A stretch of DNA of 5,542 nt from Oscillospiraceae bacterium (GTDB taxonomy: Bacteria; Bacillota; Clostridia; Oscillospirales; Ruminococcaceae), in NCBI GenBank assembly GCA_014858325.1, contig RKCM01000213.1:1-5542 (forward strand), written 5' to 3'. The position numbers and the translations under genes are program-made. Within the stretch, counting starts at the first letter, position 1, and each line of letters opens with the position of its first letter. This document shows positions 1-5,541 of this stretch, in pieces. The notes beneath the pieces are model-generated. The model ran no database searches and was not told where the DNA came from. It saw only the letters and a program-made list of their open reading frames with translations.

Positions 1-171
1 GTGGAGCAGGGCGTGGTGGAGCGCATCCAGCAGAGGGCCGCACGGCCCGCCGAGAACGGCACCCGCCCCGGCGGAGCCGCCGTCACCCGGGCCGACGTGG
101 GGAAGATGACAAGAGCGCAGCGCGAAGCTCTGGAACAGAAAGCGCTGCACGGCATGAAAATCAGTTTTTGA
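1..171 (+). CDS. C-terminal end of a putative phage scaffold-like protein (5' truncated by window edge)
   Basis: Frame 1 is open from the first base and stops with TGA at 169-171, giving the last 56 residues of a protein that begins outside the window. The visible part has a Pro/Gly/Ala-rich linker (about residues 15-28) followed by a charged helix with the pattern MTRAQREALEQKALHG and the end KISF. In N4-gp56-type capsid clusters the gene directly before the capsid gene is often a scaffold or assembly protein with a charged helical C-terminus ending in a short MTR-type motif, so scaffold is the likeliest role. This is inference from position and composition; no catalytic motif is visible. 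The stop lies 28 bases before the capsid start, consistent with co-transcription. The GTG at base 1 is probably internal rather than a start, because nothing upstream can be seen. Confidence 0.6.
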   Translation: MEQGVVERIQQRAARPAENGTRPGGAAVTRADVGKMTRAQREALEQKALHGMKISF

Positions 172-199
172 ATTTTTTGATGATAGAAAGGACAACAAC

Positions 200-1204
200 A
201 TGAAGAACTACGAGATGAATCTGCAGATGTTCGCGGAAGCTCCCGTGAACAACACCACCAGCATGACCGCCGAGATGAAGACCTTCTACGAGAAGCGGCT
301 CATCGACCAGGCGGAGCCGCGCCTGGTCCACGACCAGTTTGCGGACTACTACCCGGTGCCCCAGAACGGCGGCAAGACCATCGAGTTCCGCAAGTACGAC
401 AGCCTGCCCAAGGCGGCCACCCCCCTGACCGAGGGCGTGACCCCCAACGGCCAGACCCTGAATGTGACCACCATCACCAGCGACCTGCACCAGTACGGCG
501 GCTGGACCCCGCTGACCGATGTGCTGCAGATGACCGCCATCGACAACAACGTGGTGCAGGCCACCCGGGTGCTGGCCAGCCAGGCGGGCCGCACCATGGA
601 CAGCATCACCCGGGATGTGCTGGCGGGCGGCACCAATGTGATCTATGCGCCCAAGCGCGGCACCGACGGCACCGAGACCGCCGTGGACAGCCGCAAGGCG
701 CTGGACGCCAGCTGCACTTTGACCCCGAAGCTGTTTTTCCAGGCGGCGGCACAGCTGGGCGCCATGAACGCCGACCCCATCGGCGACAGCTACATCGCCA
801 TCATCCACCCCTATGCGGCCTACGACCTGAAGACCTGCAAGGAGTTTGTGGAGGTGCACAAGTACGCCGACCCGGAGACCATGTTCCGGGGCGAGATCGG
901 CAAGCTGGGCAACATCCGCTTTGTGGAGACCAGCGAGGCGAAGATCTGGAAGGACGACAGCTGCCCGGCGGAGCTGGCGGTGTTCGGCACGCTGGTGCTG
1001 GGCGCCCATGCCTACGGCGTGACCGAGCTGGAGGGCGGGGGCCTGGAACACATCGTCAAGCAGCTGGGCTACGGTGATGACCCGCTGAACCAGCGCGCCT
1101 CCGTGGGCTGGAAGGGGATGCGTGCGGCCGAGCGCCTGGTGGAGCAGTACATGGTGCGCATCGAGAGCGTATCGAGCTACTCCGGCATGGCGAGTGCGAA
1201 TTGA
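200..1204 (+). CDS. Phage major capsid protein, N4-gp56 family
   Basis: The 334-aa product forms the icosahedral head shell. It begins with a short tail containing NLQMFAE, an N-terminal signature common to capsid proteins of Firmicute phages. Then come the family-like segments: RLIDQAEPRLVHDQFAD (about 34-50), a glycine- and lysine-containing strand GGKTIEFRKYDSLP (about 57-70), a Thr-rich TEGVTPNGQTLNVTTITS region, YGGWTPLTDVLQ (about 99-110), and a later IAIIHPYAAYDLK stretch (about 199-211) followed by GEIGKLGNIRFVET, typical of the HK97-like core as it appears in this family. Length fits the family. The start is set by AAAGGA at 187-192, seven bases before ATG 200. An in-frame ATG five codons later (MNLQMFAE) is a possible alternative but has no better ribosome site. 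I recognise the family by sequence pattern; no search was run. It lies second in the virion gene series and should be the most expressed product. Confidence 0.9.
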   Translation: MKNYEMNLQMFAEAPVNNTTSMTAEMKTFYEKRLIDQAEPRLVHDQFADYYPVPQNGGKTIEFRKYDSLPKAATPLTEGVTPNGQTLNVTTITSDLHQYGGWTPLTDVLQMTAIDNNVVQATRVLASQAGRTMDSITRDVLAGGTNVIYAPKRGTDGTETAVDSRKALDASCTLTPKLFFQAAAQLGAMNADPIGDSYIAIIHPYAAYDLKTCKEFVEVHKYADPETMFRGEIGKLGNIRFVETSEAKIWKDDSCPAELAVFGTLVLGAHAYGVTELEGGGLEHIVKQLGYGDDPLNQRASVGWKGMRAAERLVEQYMVRIESVSSYSGMASAN

Positions 1205-1207
1205 CCG

Positions 1208-1231
1208 AACCCTCTCAGTCAAAGCCTGACG
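1208..1231 (+). repeat. Partial copy of a dispersed palindromic repeat (CCCTCTCAGTC type)
   Basis: Just after the capsid stop the sequence holds CCCTCTCAGTC (1210-1220), which recurs exactly at 1486-1496. It continues as a small inverted repeat, GTCA-AAGCC-TGAC (1218-1230). The second hairpin present in the complete copy downstream is missing, so this is a truncated copy. The + strand of the virion operon reads it in the same orientation as the complete copy. It leaves the ribosome site of the next gene (GAGGAGGT, 1245-1252) intact. Confidence 0.65.
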
Positions 1232-1263
1232 AAGAAGATTTTTTGAGGAGGTAACAGAACGAG

Positions 1264-1476
1264 ATGAACGAGAAGCAGAATGTGCGCATTCGGCTGTTCA
1301 AAGACAACAGCCGCTATAAGGGGGATCTGTTTGTGAGTGTGAACGGCGTGAACTATAAGATCCGCCGGGGCGTGGAGGTGGAGGTGCCGCCTGCGGTGGC
1401 GGAGGTGCTGGAACACAGCCAGCAGCAGGACGAGCGCACCGCCGCCCGCATCGCGGCAGCGGAGATGGCCGATTAA
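1264..1476 (+). CDS. Conserved small phage virion-cluster protein, 70 aa, function unknown
   Basis: The product is 70 aa. Residues 1-40 look like a compact beta domain: NVRIRLFKDN, then YKGDLFVSVNGVNYKI and RRGVEVEVPPAVAEVLEHS. The C-terminal part, about 47-70, is a polar Gln/Glu/Ala-rich helix. Small proteins with the pattern RLFKDN..YK.D.FV.VNG......G..V.VP..VAEV are, as I recall, commonly encoded directly after capsid genes in Firmicute phage clusters. A head-decoration or head-completion role is possible but unproven. The start is ATG 1264 with a strong GAGGAGGT at 1245-1252; the 11-base gap to ATG is slightly long. The gene is flanked on both sides by copies of the same palindromic repeat, which separates it from the capsid and connector genes more than is usual in such an operon. 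Confidence 0.8.
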   Translation: MNEKQNVRIRLFKDNSRYKGDLFVSVNGVNYKIRRGVEVEVPPAVAEVLEHSQQQDERTAARIAAAEMAD

Positions 1477-1481
1477 GAGGA

Positions 1482-1532
1482 CTCGCCCTCTCAGTCGCCT
1501 ATGGCGACAGCTCTCCCAAAGGGAGAGCCAAG
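1482..1532 (+). repeat. Complete two-hairpin dispersed palindromic repeat
   Basis: Five bases after the stop of the 70-aa gene begins CTCGCCCTCTCAG (1482-1494). Two adjacent perfect hairpins overlap and follow it: GTCGCC-TAT-GGCGAC (1494-1508, six pairs) and GCTCTCCC-AAA-GGGAGAGC (1510-1528, eight pairs), then CAAG. From memory, elements of this form (CCCTCTCAGTC, variable stem, then a CTCCC/GGGAG stem and CCAAG) are spread through intergenic regions of Faecalibacterium-type genomes; this needs a search. The second hairpin has no T-tract after it on the + strand, so it is a poor intrinsic terminator. In RNA the tandem hairpins could slow decay or be a processing site between the capsid-side and tail-side genes. 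Confidence 0.8.
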
Positions 1533-1566
1533 AACGCGCCGGGAACGGGGAGGGCAATTTTATGAG

Positions 1567-1571
1567 AGGAG
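1567..1571 (+). promoter_or_regulatory. Ribosome binding site that sets the GTG start at 1579
   Basis: AGGAG within AGAGGAGAG lies seven bases before GTG 1579. The only longer in-frame start, ATG 1501, sits inside the palindromic repeat and would put this site inside the coding region, so it is not preferred. Confidence 0.75.
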
Positions 1572-1578
1572 AGAAACT

Positions 1579-1962
1579 GTGACAGTAGGAGAAGCCCTGG
1601 AACGGGCGGAGACGCTGCGGCCGGGCAGCAAGATCCCGGCGGCGATGCGCCAGCAATGGCTGCGGGAGGCGGACGGACTGCTGCGCCAGCGGCTGTTTGC
1701 CAAAAGCGCCACCAAAGACTACGATACCGTGGGCGCGGACGTGGGCTGGCAGGACGGCCTGCGGGACGACGTGCCCCTGCTGGCCCCGGCACCCTTTGAT
1801 GCGCTCTACCCGCATTACCTCTGCGCCTGCACCGATGCGGCGCTGGGGGAGACCGACCGCTATGCCGGAGAACAGGCCCAGTATCATGCAATGCTGAGCG
1901 AACTGGCCGTCTGGCTGCGGCAGCGGTATCCCTCGGTCCGCCGGGTGCAGTGGCGCTGGTGA
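1579..1962 (+). CDS. Putative phage head-tail connector/adaptor protein, 127 aa
   Basis: Starting at GTG 1579 the product is 127 aa and begins MTVGEALERAETLRPG, a start I associate with a widespread helical protein in Firmicute phage head clusters. It is predicted mostly helical: helix about 2-12, a Pro-containing turn, helix about 20-38 (AAMRQQWLREADGLLRQRL), a polar loop, then the conserved-looking LLAPAPFDALYPHYLCACTDAALGETDRYAGEQ (about 69-101, in two overlapping helices) and a final helix with AVWLRQRY. Position between capsid and nozzle genes, size and helical content suit a connector or tail adaptor that joins the portal to the tail. That is inference from synteny; no residue proves it. 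The in-frame extension to ATG 1501 would add 26 residues encoded by the repeat and is rejected. The stop is 25 bases before the next start. Confidence 0.75.
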   Translation: MTVGEALERAETLRPGSKIPAAMRQQWLREADGLLRQRLFAKSATKDYDTVGADVGWQDGLRDDVPLLAPAPFDALYPHYLCACTDAALGETDRYAGEQAQYHAMLSELAVWLRQRYPSVRRVQWRW

Positions 1963-1987
1963 GACGAGCGAGAAAGGAGGAACACGA

Positions 1988-3838
1988 ATGGCAGTGCAGA
2001 ACAGCCGCACCCTGCTGCGGGCTTTTGGCGGGCTGAACGAGACCTACGGCTGCACCGAGGCCGAGTACAGCGCGGGGATGAATTTTTCGGCCCGGAATTT
2101 CCCGGCGCTGAGCACCCGCACGCCCCGAAGAAAGCTGCGGGAGGCGGAAAAGCTGAACGGGATGTACCACCTGAACGGCCTGCTGACGGTGTGCGGGGGC
2201 GACCTTTTCTACACGCCGGACGAGGAGACGGGGCAGACCGTGACCCTGAAAGGCGCAGTGACAGACAGCCGGAAAGCGCTGGTGGGCATCGGGACGAAGA
2301 TCCTGATCTTCCCGGACAAAAAGGCCTTTGACACCGCAGAGGGCAGCGTCTCCGACCTGGGGGCGCTGTGGAAGGGGAAGAACGTGACCTTTGCGCCCTG
2401 CGACGCGGAGGGCAAGACCTACACCGTGACGGAAAAGGGCCGTACCGAGCCGAAAGACCCGCAGGACGGGCAGCTGTTTTTGAAAGTGGAGGACGAGGCC
2501 CGCCCGTGGAGCAGCGAGAGCACGCTGGAGGTGTACAGCGCTGCGTCGGGCAACTGGTCGGCGGTGGTGCTGGACGGGTGCAGGGTGACGGCGGCGGGCA
2601 TCGGAAAGAAGTTCCGGGAGTGGGACAGCGTGACGGTGCTGGGCGCGGCAGGGGAGGAGGCGGGCCAGTGGGCCGACCTGAACGGCGACCACATCGTGTA
2701 CGGGGTGGAGGAAAACGCGCTGCGGCTGAAGGTGACGCCGGGGGGCGAGCGGTTCTACGGCCAGCTGGTGCACAGCGGCACCACCGCCCGGTGGACCAGT
2801 CTGGACGGGGCGGAGAGCAGGGAGTTCCAGTGGACGGAGGAGCCGGCTGTGGAGCGGCGGGTGCCCGACCTGGATTTCCTGACCGAGTGCGACAACCGGG
2901 TGTGGGGCTGCTCCGGCAAGGAAAACGTCATCTACGCCTCCAAGCTGGGCGACCCCACCAACTGGTTCAGCTACCGGGGCATTGCGGCGGACAGCTACGC
3001 GGTGACTGTGGGCAGCGACGGGCCCTTTACCGGGGCGGCCACCTGCATGGGGTATGCGCTGTTTTTCAAGGAGAACGCCCTGCACAAGCTGTACGGCTCG
3101 AAGCCCGCGGATTTCCAGCTGAGCTCCCTGCGGTGCCGGGGCGTGGCCCGGAACGCGGGGCGGAGCCTGTGTGTTCTGAACGAGACGCTGTATTACCTCT
3201 CGGCGGACGGGGTGATGGCGTGGGATGGCAGCATCCCCACCAAGGTGTCCACGGCGCTGGATGCGGGAAAGCTCTCCAACGTGACGCGGGCCGTGGGCGG
3301 TGCGCTGGACGGGCGGTATTACCTGCATCTGGAGCGGGCCGACGGGGCCCGGCTGCTGGTGTACGACACCGAGCGGGGACTGTGGCAGGAGGAGGACGTG
3401 TGCTCCTACGAGATGGCCAGCACGGGCGGGCAGCTCTACCTTTGGGACACGCAGGCCCTCTGGGCCGCCGACCCCAGCCGGGAGCGGGACTGGCAGGACC
3501 CGGCAGGCACCGAGACGAGCCTCCCCTTTGAGCTGACGACGGGAGAGATGGGGCTGGACGCGGCGGAGAACGTGTACCTTTCCCGGCTGACACTGCGGCT
3601 GGAAGCCGCCCGGCGCACCCGGCTGCAGCTGGCGGTGAGCTACGACGGCGGGGCGTGGGAGGTGCTGGACGAGCGGGTGCTGGACGGAGAAAAGAAGAGC
3701 CTGGACCTGACCTTTGCGCCCCGGAGGTGCGGCACCCTGCGGCTGCACCTGCAGGGCGAGGGGCAGCTGACCCTGCGCAGCCTTGCCAAGACCATGAGCA
3801 CTGCAAAGGGAAAGATCCTGGAAGAGGAGGAGATGTGA
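1988..3838 (+). CDS. Putative podovirus-type tail nozzle / tail tube protein (beta-rich), 616 aa
   Basis: The 616-aa product is beta-rich with no signal peptide or membrane segment. It opens with LLRAFGGLNETYGCTEAEYSAGMNFSARNFPALSTRTPRR, a layout common in phage proteins that describe per-gene-set tail components. The most telling part is RVWGCSGKENVIYASKLGDP followed by TNWF (residues 304-327), resembling the IYxSxLGDPxxF motif of T7 gp12-like nozzle and P22 gp10-like tail proteins. This is followed by blades such as ALFFKENALHKLYGS (about 357-371), LNETLYYLSADGVMAWDGS (about 398-416) and YYLHLERADGARLLVYDTERGLW (about 443-465), as in a beta-propeller. Residues about 529-604 look like a separate beta-sandwich. 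A role in the distal short tail is inferred. AAAGGAGG at 1973-1980 is seven bases before ATG 1988. The C-terminus is EEEEM, and its codons supply the ribosome site for the next gene. P22-like tail accessory protein is an alternative. Confidence 0.75.
   Translation: MAVQNSRTLLRAFGGLNETYGCTEAEYSAGMNFSARNFPALSTRTPRRKLREAEKLNGMYHLNGLLTVCGGDLFYTPDEETGQTVTLKGAVTDSRKALVGIGTKILIFPDKKAFDTAEGSVSDLGALWKGKNVTFAPCDAEGKTYTVTEKGRTEPKDPQDGQLFLKVEDEARPWSSESTLEVYSAASGNWSAVVLDGCRVTAAGIGKKFREWDSVTVLGAAGEEAGQWADLNGDHIVYGVEENALRLKVTPGGERFYGQLVHSGTTARWTSLDGAESREFQWTEEPAVERRVPDLDFLTECDNRVWGCSGKENVIYASKLGDPTNWFSYRGIAADSYAVTVGSDGPFTGAATCMGYALFFKENALHKLYGSKPADFQLSSLRCRGVARNAGRSLCVLNETLYYLSADGVMAWDGSIPTKVSTALDAGKLSNVTRAVGGALDGRYYLHLERADGARLLVYDTERGLWQEEDVCSYEMASTGGQLYLWDTQALWAADPSRERDWQDPAGTETSLPFELTTGEMGLDAAENVYLSRLTLRLEAARRTRLQLAVSYDGGAWEVLDERVLDGEKKSLDLTFAPRRCGTLRLHLQGEGQLTLRSLAKTMSTAKGKILEEEEM
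3825..3830 (+). promoter_or_regulatory. Ribosome binding site embedded in the end of the nozzle gene
   Basis: AGGAGG lies within the Glu codons that end the 616-aa protein, nine bases before ATG 3840. The upstream stop (TGA 3836-3838) and this start are separated by one base, so ribosomes finishing the upstream gene can restart here (translational coupling, inferred). Confidence 0.75.
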
Positions 3839-3839
3839 G

Positions 3840-4025
3840 ATGGCAAGCATCACGGGGCTGGGCAAGATCGGCCTGCCCAAGCTGAGCGAAAACATGGACC
3901 CCGCCGATGCGCGGGCCCTGCGCAACTATTTATACCAGATGCAGGAACAATTGCAGTATGTGCTGACGAACCTGGACAGTGAGAATCTGGCCGAGGGGCT
4001 GCGGACCAAACTGCAGCAGCTTTGA
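3840..4025 (+). CDS. Small helical phage protein, 61 aa, function unknown
   Basis: The 61-aa product begins MASITGLGKIGLPKLSENMDP, a Gly/Pro-containing N-terminal strand, followed by a long amphipathic helix (about residues 22-60) with ARALRNYLYQMQEQLQYVLTNL and a Gln/Leu end, LRTKLQQL. The helix is long enough to form a coiled coil. I recall similar short proteins (start GLGKI..PKL..M.P, then a YL..MEEQL.Y.L.NLD helix) between tail-tube and internal-protein genes in Firmicute phages, but no function is established to my knowledge. It might be a virion chaperone or small structural piece. Its tight placement, one base after the nozzle stop and 13 bases before the next start, shows it is a real, translationally coupled gene. 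Confidence 0.75.
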   Translation: MASITGLGKIGLPKLSENMDPADARALRNYLYQMQEQLQYVLTNLDSENLAEGLRTKLQQL

Positions 4026-4028
4026 GAG

Positions 4029-4033
4029 AGGAG
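4029..4033 (+). promoter_or_regulatory. Ribosome binding site that sets the ATG start at 4039
   Basis: AGGAG within GAGAGGAGAAC lies five bases before ATG 4039. The in-frame ATG at 3979 would overlap the 61-aa gene by 47 bases and give an unlike Cys/Trp-containing leader; 4039 gives MSNEKKKRQ with no overlap. Confidence 0.75.
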
Positions 4034-4038
4034 AACGG

Positions 4039-5331
4039 ATGAGCAACGAAAAGAAAAAGCGGCAGACGGAGGAACAAGCCGTGCCGACTGCGGCACAGAG
4101 CTACAGTGCAGCGGGCCTCGGCAGCCGGAGCGAAGTGCAGAACGCGCTGGCCGGGGCAGAATATCGGCCCAGCCAGCGCGTGACCGACGCGGAAAAGGAG
4201 TGGAAGCAGTGGCAGGCCCGCCGCCCTGAGGCCTACGAGAGCCCCTACCAGAGCCGGATGGACGCGGTGCTGGAAGACCTGCTGGGACGGGAGAGCTTTG
4301 GCTACAGCTACGCGCTGGACCCGCTTTACCGCCAGTACGCCCGGCAGTATGCCCAGAACGCCCAGAATGCCAGCGCCGACGCGGCGGCACAGGCGGCCGC
4401 ACTGACGGGCGGGTACGGCTCCAGCTACGCGGCCAGCGTGGCTCAGCAGGCCTACCAGCAGCAGATGGGCGGGCTGAACGACGCCCTCCCGACGCTGTAT
4501 CGGCTGGCGCTGGACACCTACAACAGCGAGGGCGGCGCGCTGGTGGAAACGCTGGACCAGCTGGATGCCCGGGAGCAGAACGCCCAGAGCCGGTACCAGA
4601 ACGAGCTGGCGGACTACTACACCCAGCTGGACCAGAAGGGCGAGGCCTACAACGACGCCTACGCGAAAGACTACGGGCAGTATCAGGATTACCTGAGCCA
4701 GCTGGACACGCTGTACGGCTACTATGCCGCCCAGGAACAGGCGGCGGCCAACCAGAAGCAGCAACGCTTCAACCGGGTGATGAGCGTGCTGGGACTCATC
4801 GGCGATGCGGTGCAGCTGGTGCTCTCGGGCACTACGGGGCTGGGCACGCTGGCGGGCAGCCTGGCCAGCACCGGGTACAACATCAAGGCCAGCGAGCGGG
4901 CTTACGCCGCCGACCGGGCCGACACCGCGTGGAACCAGCAGATGCAGCAGCTGCAGCGGCAGGACAGCCTGAACCAGCAGCAGTACAAAAACGAGCAGGC
5001 CCAGCGGCAGTATCAGGACGCGCTGCGGCAGCAGGCGTTTGAAAACGACGTGACCAGCCAGAAGCTGGACCTGGCAAAGGCCGAGTGGGCGGCAAAGCAG
5101 ACCAAAGCCGCCCAGGCGGCGCAGAAGGCGGCGGCAAACGCCGGAGCGAAAAACGCGGCGCGGAGCGAGAGCGGAAACCTGCCGATGAACGTCGCCGACA
5201 GCGTGGTGCCCTACAGCGCGGCCCGCCTGAGAAGCCAGGGCCGGAGCGACGGGGTGATCCGCAGCCAGCTGATGAAAGAGGGGTACAGCGAGGAGGACAT
5301 CCGGGAGATTCTGAAGAATATGAATCGCTGA
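4039..5331 (+). CDS. Putative phage internal (ejection) virion protein, Gln/Ala/Tyr-rich coiled coil, 430 aa
   Basis: The product is 430 aa, very rich in Gln, Ala and Tyr; reading through it I see no Cys and no His. Order: basic polar N-terminus (MSNEKKKRQ); a conserved-looking segment YESPYQSRMDAVLEDLL (about 66-82) and DPLYRQYARQYAQ; AAALTGGYGSSYA (118-130), a pattern I recall from many clostridial phage proteins; long helices with QLD at 174-176, 196-198 and 221-223; one hydrophobic stretch, about 247-277 (VMSVLGLIGDAVQLVL and a Gly/Leu/Ser-rich tail); Gln-rich coiled coil about 290-370; an Ala/Lys-rich linker; and a C-terminal module IRSQLMKEGYSEEDIREIL. Size, coiled coils and last place after the nozzle match the internal proteins that podoviruses eject with DNA, and the hydrophobic stretch could insert in membrane. 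Function is inferred; no lytic enzyme motif is seen. A tape-measure or tail-needle-like protein is an alternative. Confidence 0.7.
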   Translation: MSNEKKKRQTEEQAVPTAAQSYSAAGLGSRSEVQNALAGAEYRPSQRVTDAEKEWKQWQARRPEAYESPYQSRMDAVLEDLLGRESFGYSYALDPLYRQYARQYAQNAQNASADAAAQAAALTGGYGSSYAASVAQQAYQQQMGGLNDALPTLYRLALDTYNSEGGALVETLDQLDAREQNAQSRYQNELADYYTQLDQKGEAYNDAYAKDYGQYQDYLSQLDTLYGYYAAQEQAAANQKQQRFNRVMSVLGLIGDAVQLVLSGTTGLGTLAGSLASTGYNIKASERAYAADRADTAWNQQMQQLQRQDSLNQQQYKNEQAQRQYQDALRQQAFENDVTSQKLDLAKAEWAAKQTKAAQAAQKAAANAGAKNAARSESGNLPMNVADSVVPYSAARLRSQGRSDGVIRSQLMKEGYSEEDIREILKNMNR

Positions 5332-5334
5332 ACA

Positions 5335-5372
5335 AAAAGCCTCAGCTTACGACGAAGTAAGCTGAGGCTTTT
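5335..5372 (+). terminator. Strong intrinsic terminator ending the virion operon
   Basis: A perfect 16-pair stem, AAAAGCCTCAGCTTAC (5335-5350) and GTAAGCTGAGGCTTTT (5357-5372), closes on the loop GACGAA and starts three bases after the stop at 5331. The T-run closing the right arm serves the + strand; the A-run on the left arm means it could also work for the opposite strand. It marks the 3' end of the virion transcript. Confidence 0.93.
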
Positions 5373-5391
5373 CCTGTTGATCGCAAAATGG

Positions 5392-5404
5392 CTCGCCCTC
5401 TCAG
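5392..5404 (+). repeat. Third, truncated copy of the CCCTCTCAG palindromic repeat
   Basis: CTCGCCCTCTCAG here is identical over 13 bases to 1482-1494. The hairpins that follow in the complete copy are absent; instead the sequence continues GGCGCGTCCCATGGGCACAC. The surrounding gene-free stretch, 5332-5463, otherwise holds only the two terminators. Confidence 0.55.
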
Positions 5405-5429
5405 GCGCGTCCCATGGGCACACAAATAA

Positions 5430-5461
5430 AAAAACTCCGCTTCGAAAGAAGCGGAGTTTTT
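5430..5461 (-). terminator. Intrinsic terminator of tRNA-His
   Basis: A perfect stem, AAAAACTCCGCTTC (5430-5443) and GAAGCGGAGTTTTT (5448-5461), has a four-base loop, GAAA on the + strand. On the minus strand it follows the tRNA directly and ends in a T-rich run (TTTTTTTATTTG), stronger than the + strand run, so it is assigned to the tRNA transcript. It may also stop readthrough from the phage operon. Confidence 0.88.
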
Positions 5462-5463
5462 GG

Positions 5464-5541
5464 TGGGGTGCCCAGTGGGATTCGAACCCACGGTCTCCAG
5501 ATCCACAATCTGGCGCGTTAACCGACTACGCTATGGGCACC
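5464..5541 (-). tRNA. tRNA-His (anticodon GTG)
   Basis: The reverse complement folds into a full cloverleaf: acceptor GTGCCCA/TGGGCAC (5540-5534 and 5474-5468), D stem GCGT/ACGC, anticodon stem CCAGA/TCTGG with loop TTGTGGA and anticodon GTG at 5504-5506, a five-base variable loop, and T arm GTGGG-TTCGAAT-CCCAC. G at 5541 can be the extra G-1 that identifies histidine tRNAs, opposite C73 at 5467. The 3' CCA is encoded (5466-5464), followed at once by a second CCA (5463-5461). The promoter lies beyond the right edge. This is a host-type housekeeping gene facing the phage module, with its 3' end pointing toward it, the arrangement seen when phages integrate at tRNA 3' ends. Confidence 0.96.

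Noticed and set aside
161..1222. Antisense open frame of about 353 codons opposite the capsid gene
   Set aside because: Val/His/Leu/Gly-rich composition typical of antisense reading; the capsid gene on the + strand is clear.
1494..1528. Tandem hairpins as a rho-independent terminator
   Set aside because: No T-tract follows on the + strand and the downstream virion genes need transcription through it.
1208..1532. CRISPR array
   Set aside because: Only two unequal copies of the palindromic repeat with a real gene between them; no regular spacing.
1562..1582. Six-codon leader-like frame ATG...TGA overlapping the GTG start at 1579
   Set aside because: It has no ribosome site of its own; its codons are simply the Shine-Dalgarno region of the connector gene.
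2368..3531. Second + strand open frame of about 387 codons inside the nozzle gene
   Set aside because: Gly/Arg-rich shifted-frame reading of GC-rich codons with no motif; the 616-aa frame has the ribosome site and the recognisable LGDPTNW segment.
1499..3925. Very long antisense open frame (about 808 codons) opposite the connector and nozzle genes
   Set aside because: It is Pro/Arg/His/Leu-rich low-complexity sequence as expected from the antisense of GC-rich genes, has no recognisable motif, and covers a well-supported sense operon.
3979..4038. Upstream in-frame extension of the 430-aa protein to ATG 3979
   Set aside because: It overlaps the 61-aa gene, has no good ribosome site, and gives a Cys/Trp leader unlike the rest of the protein.
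3850..4764. Antisense open frame of about 304 codons opposite the internal-protein gene, with hydrophobic runs that look like membrane segments
   Set aside because: The hydrophobicity comes from reading Gln/Ala-rich coiled-coil codons backwards; no ribosome site or family motif supports it.
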